Source of the DNA: an uncultured Gemmatimonadota bacterium
GTDB lineage: Bacteria; Gemmatimonadota; Gemmatimonadetes; Gemmatimonadales; GWC2-71-9
Assembly (NCBI GenBank): GCA_946480845.1
Contig: CAMLLJ010000193.1
Coordinates: forward strand, 1-5,114
Length of the DNA stretch: 5,114 nt
Direction of reading: 5' to 3'
A program made the position numbers and the translations under genes. Below the pieces are notes generated by a model. That model saw nothing but the letters and a program-made list of their open reading frames with translations. It was not told where the DNA came from and searched no databases. This document shows positions 1 to 4,914 of the stretch, piece after piece. How positions within the stretch are numbered: the stretch's first letter is position 1; each line of letters opens with the position of its first letter.

Positions 1-548
1 GCGGGATGTTCGTGCTCTTCACCAGCCACGCCGCGCTGCGCCGCGCCGCCGACGCGCTCCGCGGCGAGCTGGGCGCGCGCTGGCCGCTGCTGGTCCAGGG
101 CGAGGCCACGCGCGACATCCTGCTCCGCCGCTTCCGCGAGGCGGGCAACGCGATCCTGCTCGGCACCGACTCGTTCTGGGAGGGCGTGGACGTGCCGGGC
201 CGCGCGCTCCGCACCCTCGTGCTGACCAAACTACCTTTCAAGGTTCCGTCGGAGCCGGTGACGTCGGCGCGCCTCGAGCGCCTGGCCGACCAGGGCGAGG
301 ACGGCTTCATGGGCTACCTGCTCCCGCACGCGGCGCTCAAGCTGAAGCAGGGCTTCGGGCGGCTGATCCGCAGCCGGCGCGACACCGGCGTCGTCGTACT
401 GCTCGACAGCCGCGTCGTGACGAAGCGCTACGGGCCGCTGGTCCTGGGCGGGCTGCCGCGGGCGGAGCGGGTGGTGGGAACGTGGGCACAGGTAAGGACC
501 AAGGTGGAAGACTTCTTCGCGCGGGCCGGAATCGGAGCGAGCGTATGA
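1..548 (+). CDS. dinG: DinG/YoaA-family ATP-dependent DNA helicase, C-terminal part (5' truncated)
   Basis: This is the C-terminal helicase domain of an XPD-like superfamily 2 DNA helicase, a family that unwinds DNA 5'-to-3' and acts in repair of damaged or structured DNA. Only about 181 residues are in the window. The reading frame is open from the left edge and the ATG at 6 is internal, not a start. Visible marks, counted from that Met, are an early LFTSHAALR strand/helix (residues 4-12, typical of the start of helicase domain 2), motif V as GTDSFWEGVDVPG (53-65), the LPFKVPSEP segment, and motif VI as QGFGRLIRS (115-123) with its arginine finger region. These are followed by the family's DTGVVVLLDSRV strand and a KRYG segment. 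Walker A, Walker B and any iron-sulfur cysteines would lie upstream, outside the window. The stop codon overlaps the next start as ATGA. DinG and YoaA cannot be told apart from this fragment; the family assignment is firm. Confidence 0.9.
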   Translation, partial: GMFVLFTSHAALRRAADALRGELGARWPLLVQGEATRDILLRRFREAGNAILLGTDSFWEGVDVPGRALRTLVLTKLPFKVPSEPVTSARLERLADQGEDGFMGYLLPHAALKLKQGFGRLIRSRRDTGVVVLLDSRVVTKRYGPLVLGGLPRAERVVGTWAQVRTKVEDFFARAGIGASV

Positions 549-1171
549 CCGTGGCACGACCCTCCAAGATCGTCTGTGTCGGGCGAAACTACGTGGCCCA
601 TGCGAAGGAGCTGGGCAACGAGCTGCCCGAGCGCCCGATGATCTTCCTGAAGCCGCCCAGCGCCATCGTGCCGTCGGGCGGGCCGATCATCCTGCCGCGC
701 GTCTCGTCGCAGGTGGAATACGAGGGGGAAATCGGCGTGGTGATCGGGCGCCGGCTCAAGCGCGCGTCGCCCTCGGAGGCGGAGCAGGGGATCGGCGGCT
801 TCACCTGCGTCAACGACGTCACCGCTCGCGACCTGCAGAAGCCCGACGGGCAGTGGGGCCGCGCGAAGGGCTTCGACACCTTCTGCCCGGTGGGGCCTCG
901 AGTGGCCAACGGACTCGACTGGCGCGCGCTCGAGGTGATCACCCGGCTCAACGGCGCCGAGCGGCAGCGCGCCCCCAGCACCGAGATGCACTTTTCGATT
1001 CCGGAGCTCCTCTCCTACATCAGCGGCGTCATGACCCTCGAGCCGGGCGACCTGGTCGCCACCGGCACGCCGGCCGGTGTGGGCGCGCTCGCCCCTGGGG
1101 ACGTCGTAGAGGTGGAGATCCCCGGGGTCGGCGTCCTGAGCAATCACGTCATGGCCGAAGAGGACACATGA
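545..1171 (+). CDS. Fumarylacetoacetate hydrolase (FAH) family protein, FAHD1/YcgM-like
   Basis: The 208-aa product is a compact single-domain FAH-fold enzyme. The family cleaves or tautomerises 2,4-dioxo or 2-oxo acids with a bound Mg2+ or Mn2+. Visible residues are a GRNYVAH opening with His19-x-x-Glu22 (matching the catalytic His/Glu pair of human FAHD1), metal ligands Glu58 and Glu60 (VEYEGE) and Asp91 (NDVTARD), Arg95, Gln98, Lys108 (the likely oxyanion lysine), and the C-terminal GTPAGVG loop (174-180). The active site looks complete, and the length fits FAHD1/YcgM proteins. Likely activities are acylpyruvate hydrolysis, oxaloacetate decarboxylation or tautomerisation, or homoprotocatechuate-type isomerisation; the sequence does not choose among them. 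The ATG at 545 was chosen because it overlaps the helicase stop (ATGA), has GGAG at 534-537 seven bases upstream, and puts the family's conserved N-terminus at the right place. An in-frame ATG at 482 would add 21 unrelated residues. The protein is probably cytosolic. Confidence 0.92.
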   Translation: MTVARPSKIVCVGRNYVAHAKELGNELPERPMIFLKPPSAIVPSGGPIILPRVSSQVEYEGEIGVVIGRRLKRASPSEAEQGIGGFTCVNDVTARDLQKPDGQWGRAKGFDTFCPVGPRVANGLDWRALEVITRLNGAERQRAPSTEMHFSIPELLSYISGVMTLEPGDLVATGTPAGVGALAPGDVVEVEIPGVGVLSNHVMAEEDT

Positions 1172-2367
1172 TCCGCACCAGCGACCGCATCGCCCAGCTT
1201 CCGGGATACCCGCTCGCCGAGATCCCCACGATCAAGCGCCGCCTCCTCGAGCAGGGCGTGGACGTGATCGACCTCGGCGCCGGCGACTCCGACTATCCGC
1301 CGCCCGCGCCGGTGATCGACGCGCTCAAGGCGGCGATGGACGACCTGCGCTACCACAAGTACGGGTTCCAGCAGGGCCTCCCCGAGTTCCGGAAGGCCTG
1401 CTCGGCGTTCGTGGAGCAGCGGTTCGGCCAGCAGTTCGACCCGATGACTGAGATCCTGCCGCTGATCGGCTCGAAGGAAGGGCTGTCGCACATCCCGCTC
1501 GCCGTGTGCAATCCCGGCGAGGTGGTGCTGGTGCCGGAGCCCGGGTACCAGGCGTACATCGGCGGCGCGCTGCTCTCGCTCGCCGAGCCGGTCATTTGCG
1601 GCCTCCGGCCGGAGACCGACTTCCTGCTCGACTGGGACAAGATTCCCGCCTCCGTGCTCGACCGCACCCAGGTGGCATACCTCAATTACCCGAACAACCC
1701 CACGGCGGCGATCGCGCCGATGGAGTATCTCGAAAAGTCGGTGGCGATCTGCCGCAAGCACGGCATCCTGCTCGCGTACGACAACGCCTACGTGGACCTC
1801 ACCTTCGACGGCTACGTGGCCCCCAGCATCTTCCAGATTCCCGGCGCGCGCGACGTCGCGGTCGAGTACCTCTCGCTGTCCAAGAGCTACGCGATGACCG
1901 GCTGGCGCCTCGGCTACGCCGTCGGCAACGCGAAGCTCATCTACGCGCTGACACGGGTGAAGAGCTACGTGGACACCGGCCCCTTCCTGGCCATCCAGAA
2001 GGCGGGGTGCGTGGCACTCGAGCGAAGCGAGGAGTTCGTGGCGCCGATCCGCGCCGAGCTGCAGCGGCGGCGGGATGCGGGCGTCGCGGCGCTGCGTGAG
2101 ATCGGGCTCGAGGTCGAGACGCCGAAGGCGTCGATGTACCTCTGGGTGCCGCTGCCGGCAGGGATCAGGTCGCAGCCCTTTGCCCGGCGCGCCATGGAGC
2201 AGACGGGGACCATCGTGCTGCCGGGGGCCGGGTTCGGCCCGGCCGGCGAGGGTTTCTTCCGGATCGCACTCACGGCGGGCGCCGAGCGCCTGGCCGACGG
2301 GGTCCGGCGGCTCGGCGAGGCGATCGCCCGCGAGCCCCGGGAGACGGTTGCCGCGTCGTCCGGTTGA
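1168..2367 (+). CDS. Class I/II (fold-type I) PLP aminotransferase, LL-diaminopimelate aminotransferase-like
   Basis: This 399-aa, full-length cytosolic enzyme transfers an amino group between an amino acid and a 2-oxo acid using pyridoxal phosphate. Key residues are all present: Asn177 in NYPNNPT, Asp205 (pairs with the pyridine nitrogen) and Tyr208 in AYDNAYVDL, the Schiff-base Lys239 in SLSKSYAMTGWR, Arg247 (cofactor phosphate), and Arg365 in FFRIAL (substrate carboxylate). The opening GVDVIDLGAGDSDYP, LIGSKEGL, PGYQAY and the LNYPNNP spacing resemble LL-diaminopimelate aminotransferase (DapL), which makes LL-DAP for lysine and peptidoglycan in one step from tetrahydrodipicolinate. Related alanine/aspartate-type aminotransferases share many of these motifs and no lysine gene is nearby, so the substrate is inferred. 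The ATG overlaps the FAH stop as ATGA, with GAGG at 1160-1163 four bases upstream. The tail after about residue 385 (EPRETVAASSG) is probably disordered and overlaps the next gene. Confidence 0.9.
   Translation: MIRTSDRIAQLPGYPLAEIPTIKRRLLEQGVDVIDLGAGDSDYPPPAPVIDALKAAMDDLRYHKYGFQQGLPEFRKACSAFVEQRFGQQFDPMTEILPLIGSKEGLSHIPLAVCNPGEVVLVPEPGYQAYIGGALLSLAEPVICGLRPETDFLLDWDKIPASVLDRTQVAYLNYPNNPTAAIAPMEYLEKSVAICRKHGILLAYDNAYVDLTFDGYVAPSIFQIPGARDVAVEYLSLSKSYAMTGWRLGYAVGNAKLIYALTRVKSYVDTGPFLAIQKAGCVALERSEEFVAPIRAELQRRRDAGVAALREIGLEVETPKASMYLWVPLPAGIRSQPFARRAMEQTGTIVLPGAGFGPAGEGFFRIALTAGAERLADGVRRLGEAIAREPRETVAASSG
2339..2343 (+). promoter_or_regulatory. Ribosome binding site GGGAG supporting the TTG start at 2348
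   Basis: GGGAG ends four bases before TTG 2348, inside the aminotransferase coding region. It decides the start of the TonB-like gene, because the only downstream in-frame ATG (2471) would lose the membrane helix. The spacing is on the short side but equals that seen before the second TTG start in this operon. Confidence 0.45.
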
Positions 2368-3199
2368 GCTGCTTCCACCGCAGCCGCGGCGGCTGTCGCG
2401 CCTGGCGCTCGCGGCGAGCGCGGGCGTCCACCTGGTGCTGTTCCTGACGGTCACGATCGAAGGGCGGGTCATGCGCGCGCCCGCACTGCCGGCGCCCACG
2501 CTCCGGATGGTCGAGCTGCCGCCATACCCGGCGGTCGCGGTGGAGCGGTCGGAGCCGCTACCTCTGCCGGAGCGGCGGCCGCCGGTCGTATCGCCATCGG
2601 CGCCCGTTGCCGCGCTTCCCGACGCCATCGCGGCACCCGCGGCCGGAGACCCCGAGGCGCCGGCGGACACCGCGGAGGCGCCGGACGCGCCGGGATACGG
2701 CAGGCTCGGCCCCGGCTTTGCGCGTGGGCGCCTCTGGGTGCGACCCCTGCCGCTGCCCCCGAAGGAGCTGGCCCAGCGGCTCACGCGCTCCCACACCGAG
2801 CTGGTGGACAGCGCGGTTACCGCGATCATCCAGACCTTCCTTGACTCGGTGGCCCTCGACCCCGCGTCGCGCGCCACCGAGCTGCCGAGCTGGACCACCA
2901 CGATCGCGGGGAGCAAGTTCGGGCTGGATTCGAAGTGGATCTACGTCGCCGGGCTCCGGATCCCCGCCGCCGTGCTCGCGCTGCTGCCGATCCCGGCGCG
3001 GGGCAACGAGTCGCGTGCCTTCGACCGCTCGGGCGAGATGTACCAGGACCTGCAGCGGGCGGCGCAGCGCGCGGCGAACGTCGAGGAGTTCAAGGGCGCC
3101 ATCCGCGAGATCCGCGAGCGCAAGGAGCGCGAGCGTGAATTCGAGCGCAACCAGCGCACGCCGCCCGAGCCACGGCCATCCCTGGAGCCCGACGAGTGA
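2348..3199 (+). CDS. Membrane-anchored protein with TonB-like N-terminus, no TonB C-terminal domain; function unknown
   Basis: With a TTG start at 2348 the product is 283 aa. It begins with a basic, proline-containing cytoplasmic tail (1-18, with Arg3, 4, 14, 15 and 18). One hydrophobic helix follows at about 19-37 and carries Ser24-x3-His28, the spacing of the Ser/His pair in the TonB membrane anchor that contacts ExbB/ExbD. Residues 44-122 are a Pro/Ala-rich spacer expected in the periplasm. Residues 139-216 look folded (hydrophobic segments around 152-170 and 197-216), and 230-268 is a strongly charged helix rich in Arg/Glu. No TonB receptor-binding domain is present: there is no terminal beta fold and no YP-type motif. 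The next in-frame ATG, at 2471, would remove the whole anchor, whereas TTG 2348 has GGGAG at 2339-2343 upstream; I therefore prefer TTG, giving a 20-base overlap with the aminotransferase gene. The stop overlaps the next start (GTGA). It could be a periplasmic structural protein or an energy-coupled adaptor. The gene is well supported; the function is not. Confidence 0.75.
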   Translation: MPRRPVELLPPQPRRLSRLALAASAGVHLVLFLTVTIEGRVMRAPALPAPTLRMVELPPYPAVAVERSEPLPLPERRPPVVSPSAPVAALPDAIAAPAAGDPEAPADTAEAPDAPGYGRLGPGFARGRLWVRPLPLPPKELAQRLTRSHTELVDSAVTAIIQTFLDSVALDPASRATELPSWTTTIAGSKFGLDSKWIYVAGLRIPAAVLALLPIPARGNESRAFDRSGEMYQDLQRAAQRAANVEEFKGAIREIRERKEREREFERNQRTPPEPRPSLEPDE

Positions 3200-3636
3200 A
3201 ACTGCTCGACACCGAAGAGACCATCGTGGTGGTGACCGGCGGCACGACCGAGTCGAATCGCGACCGCACGCTCGCCCTCTGGCTGCAGGGTGAGATCGAC
3301 CGTCGCGGTGAGGGCCAGACCTACCGGCGCGCCGTGGTCACGGACGACGAGTGGTACCTGGAGAGCCGCGTGCTGCAGCAGCTCACCACCATCGCGATCG
3401 GCGGGCCGGGCGTGAATGCCGTGACCCAGCAGTTCGCGCCCGAGCTGCCCACGCTCATGAGTGAGGACGAGCGGGTGTACGTGCAGGCGGACCTCGATGG
3501 CGAAGTGAAGCGGGTGGGACTCTGGGGGGCCGATGCCGCGGCGACGTCGGCGGCGGTCGACGCCTTCGTGGTGCATGGGCATCTGGATGAGCTGCTGCGG
3601 AGGATCTGGCGGTTCAGGTCGGAGATGCTTGCGTAG
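3196..3636 (+). CDS. Conserved-looking small alpha/beta protein of unknown function (possible S-layer/cell-wall-binding-like fold)
   Basis: The product is 146 aa, with no signal peptide or membrane segment. It starts at a GTG overlapping the previous stop (GTGA), with GGAG at 3184-3187 eight bases upstream. I do not recognise the family with certainty. It has two similar units: a hydrophobic strand ending in Gly-Gly (TIVVVTGGTTESNRD, 9-23) and a second (TTIAIGGPGVNAVT, 64-77), each followed by a predicted helix. The C-terminal segment, GLWGADAAATSAAVDAFV (108-125), has the pattern of a strand, a turn and an Ala-rich helix. The IGGPGVNAVT phrase and the later ADAAAT-helix resemble segments in archaeal S-layer proteins and cell-wall-binding repeat proteins, where a GGP-x-VN turn recurs. 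That is resemblance from memory and may reflect only a shared Rossmann-like topology. It lies between a membrane-anchored and a secreted protein gene, so it may be a cytosolic partner, unless it leaves the cell by a route not visible here. The coding call is firm and the function unknown. Confidence 0.82.
   Translation: MKLLDTEETIVVVTGGTTESNRDRTLALWLQGEIDRRGEGQTYRRAVVTDDEWYLESRVLQQLTTIAIGGPGVNAVTQQFAPELPTLMSEDERVYVQADLDGEVKRVGLWGADAAATSAAVDAFVVHGHLDELLRRIWRFRSEMLA
3621..3624 (+). promoter_or_regulatory. Ribosome binding site GGAG supporting the TTG start at 3629
   Basis: GGAG ends four bases before TTG 3629, inside the end of the previous gene. It supports the start that yields a classical signal peptide (Met-Arg-Arg followed by a hydrophobic core). 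A downstream GTG at 3647 would leave a signal peptide without positive charges. Confidence 0.45.
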
Positions 3637-4276
3637 GGCTGGGGCGGTGGCCATCGGCCTGATCGTGATCCTCAGCGGGACCGCGGCGGCGCAGGATGCC
3701 CGGCCCGCGCGGCAGGTCCATCACGTCCTCGAGTCGCCGGCGCTCCCGCGGGTCAGCGTGCGCGTCTCGCCTGATCTCGCTTACCTGGGGGCCGTCCGGT
3801 ACGAGGTGCCGACCGGCGCATTGGTCGAGGCGTTCATGTTCGGCGACACGGCGGACGGCCGGCTTCGCCGCGCCTTCCTGGCGCATTTCGAGGGCTATCC
3901 CGCCGGCGTGGACCACTCGTTCAATTACCCGAGGCTCGAGATGGCGCGCCTTGGGGCCCACGAGTACCTGCACCAGACCTGGGCGCTCCGGCAGATCGGG
4001 CTGTTCGACGTTCCGGCGATCAGGGAGTTTCTGGCGGCGCGGGGAATTGCGGCGGGTCCGAGCTGGGTCATGGACCGGTACGTGCGGACCGTGGACCCGG
4101 AACAGCGGCACGAGGTGATCTTCTTCTACCTCGAATCCTCGGCCATGCACGACCCGGCGATGAAATTCGGCGGCGCGCCCGATCCGCCTCCTCCCCCGGT
4201 GCCGCCGCCCGCCGTGCTCGAGGCCGTGCGGGCCCGGGCGGCGCAGGCCTTCCAGGTCGTCTCAGAAGCCGAGTAG
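3629..4276 (+). CDS. Secreted/periplasmic protein of unknown function with Sec signal peptide and an HEYLH motif
   Basis: From TTG 3629 the product is 215 aa. It begins with a textbook signal peptide: Met-Arg-Arg, a hydrophobic core (about 6-17) and an Ala-Ala-Ala|Gln cleavage site after residue 21. There is no lipobox cysteine, so it should be released into the periplasm or outside. The mature protein is rich in aromatic and charged residues and looks like one globular domain at about 25-180. HEYLH (111-115) in a probable helix matches the zinc-protease HExxH pattern, with several acidic residues downstream (Glu162, Glu169) that could be a third ligand; the match to the extended protease consensus is only partial. 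A Pro run (186-194) separates the domain from a C-terminal Ala-rich helix. The start overlaps the upstream stop by 8 bases, and upstream in-frame Met codons give an Arg/Gly/Cys-rich nonsense N-terminus. The 3' end overlaps the opposing acidic-protein gene by 15 bases. I do not recognise the family. Confidence 0.8.
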   Translation: MRRAGAVAIGLIVILSGTAAAQDARPARQVHHVLESPALPRVSVRVSPDLAYLGAVRYEVPTGALVEAFMFGDTADGRLRRAFLAHFEGYPAGVDHSFNYPRLEMARLGAHEYLHQTWALRQIGLFDVPAIREFLAARGIAAGPSWVMDRYVRTVDPEQRHEVIFFYLESSAMHDPAMKFGGAPDPPPPPVPPPAVLEAVRARAAQAFQVVSEAE

Positions 4277-4888
4277 GTCCGCCAGCGCGCGGTCCACGAC
4301 CTCCGACGTCTTTCCCTCGATGATCTTCATCAGCACGTCGGCGGCCTCGTGGGGGAGGCTGTCGGGGTGCACGCGGTCCCGCTCGTAGCGGACGATGTTG
4401 CCGAGGGGCAGGGGCGTCACCCCGGCTTCGTCGTCCTCGTCATCCTCGCCGTCATCGTCGTCGTCATCCTCGTCCTCGCCGGCGACGGCGGCCTCGTAGC
4501 CCGCACCAGGCACGCTCGCGGCCCAGGGCTCCTCGCCTTCTTCGTCTCCCTCCTCGTCGTCCAGCTCGTCCTCGGTATCCGGCACCGGCACCATCGCAAA
4601 GAGCTGGCACTGGAGCCCCGGCGGCGATTCGCGCGCGACCAGCACCACCGGCACCGGCTCGTCGAAGAGGCCGTAGTCCTCGATCTGCTCCCAGGCCGCG
4701 GGGGGGAGGACGCAGCGCGCGATGAGCCGGTCCCCGCGGAAGGTGCCCATGCAGACCATGCCCTCGGGCGTGCGGTCGTCCTCGATCAGGGCGACGCGCA
4801 GCTCGACCGGCGTCTCGGTGGCGGCGAGCGCCACCGGGGACGGGGCATCGGGTGAAGGGGACTCGGGCGGGGTCGGTTCGTCCGTCAT
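4262..4888 (-). CDS. Highly acidic protein of unknown function with Asp/Glu-rich linkers
   Basis: The 208-aa cytosolic product has no signal peptide or membrane helix. Residues 1-28 are Pro/Ser/Ala-rich and probably disordered. Residues 29-103 form a likely beta-rich domain: alternating hydrophobic strands such as LRVALIE, VCMGTF, PVPVVLVA and QLFAMVPV, with Cys46, Cys59 and Cys94. Two acidic linkers follow, at 104-120 and 138-154 (the latter with six consecutive Asp). A compact C-terminal segment, 163-208 (NIVRYERDRVHPDSLP, then a helical EAADVLMKIIEGK region), ends in LADLLGF. Acidic linkers of this kind are seen in proteins that bind basic partners or nucleic-acid-associated proteins; no role can be assigned here. 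I chose ATG at 4888; a TTG two codons upstream (4894) is also in frame. There is no clear ribosome binding site before either start. It lies 26 bases after gltX on the same strand and may be co-transcribed with it or use its own promoter. The opposite-strand open frame is an artefact of this gene. Confidence 0.85.
   Translation of the reverse strand: MTDEPTPPESPSPDAPSPVALAATETPVELRVALIEDDRTPEGMVCMGTFRGDRLIARCVLPPAAWEQIEDYGLFDEPVPVVLVARESPPGLQCQLFAMVPVPDTEDELDDEEGDEEGEEPWAASVPGAGYEAAVAGEDEDDDDDDGEDDEDDEAGVTPLPLGNIVRYERDRVHPDSLPHEAADVLMKIIEGKTSEVVDRALADLLGF
4427..4480 (-). repeat. Low-complexity GAC/GAT/GAG codon run encoding an acidic tract
   Basis: An imperfect trinucleotide run codes for residues 137-154 of the acidic protein, with six Asp in a row. 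GAC, GAT and GAG codons are mixed, so it is protein-level low complexity rather than a pure microsatellite, but length variation between strains by slippage or unequal recombination is possible. Read on the other strand it gives Val/Leu/Ile-rich nonsense that mimics a membrane helix. Confidence 0.8.
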
Positions 4889-4893
4889 GTTCA

Positions 4894-4899
4894 ACTATA
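4894..4899 (-). promoter_or_regulatory. Possible -10 element TATAGT, candidate leaderless promoter
   Basis: TATAGT on the minus strand ends five bases before ATG 4888, inside the only AT-rich patch for hundreds of bases. With no ribosome binding site before that ATG, transcription starting at or near the ATG (a leaderless message) would fit. No convincing -35 box is seen 16-18 bases upstream, so this is weak evidence. Confidence 0.25.
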
Positions 4900-4914
4900 A
4901 ACCGGCGGGGCCGG
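4898..4914 (-). terminator. Small GC hairpin plus TTTA directly after gltX, possible weak terminator
   Basis: Directly after the gltX stop, the minus strand reads CCGGC-CCC-GCCGG followed by TTTA. This gives a 5-bp all-GC stem with a 3-base loop (4902-4914). The T tract is very short and the stem small, so at best it would attenuate read-through into the acidic-protein gene. The T tract overlaps the candidate -10 box. Confidence 0.25.

Noticed and set aside
482..544. Upstream ATG at 482 as the start of the FAH gene
   Set aside because: It would add 21 residues that are the helicase gene read in another frame. ATG 545 has a good ribosome binding site and fits the family N-terminus.
853..1167. 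Upstream extension of the aminotransferase frame to 853
   Set aside because: The extra residues are Arg/Gly/His-rich out-of-frame translation of the FAH gene. ATG 1168 with the ATGA overlap fits the family.
2471..2473. ATG 2471 as the start of the TonB-like gene
   Set aside because: It would delete the hydrophobic anchor with its Ser/His pair and leave a gap of about 100 bases after the aminotransferase, although coding-like sequence continues upstream in frame.
1144..2916. 590-codon open frame on the minus strand across the aminotransferase and TonB-like genes
   Set aside because: It is antisense to a gene with intact PLP-enzyme motifs. The translation is Arg/Gly/Ser-rich low complexity with no domain, and long antisense frames are common at this GC content.
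3533..3628. Upstream starts for the secreted-protein gene (ATG 3533, 3575, 3587)
   Set aside because: The added N-terminus is an Arg/Cys/Gly/Trp-rich shadow of the preceding gene and would bury the signal peptide.
4349..4855. 168-codon plus-strand frame with an apparent Val/Leu/Ile membrane helix
   Set aside because: The helix is only the reverse complement of the GAC/GAG acidic run (GTC/CTC codons). The minus-strand gene has a better composition and context.
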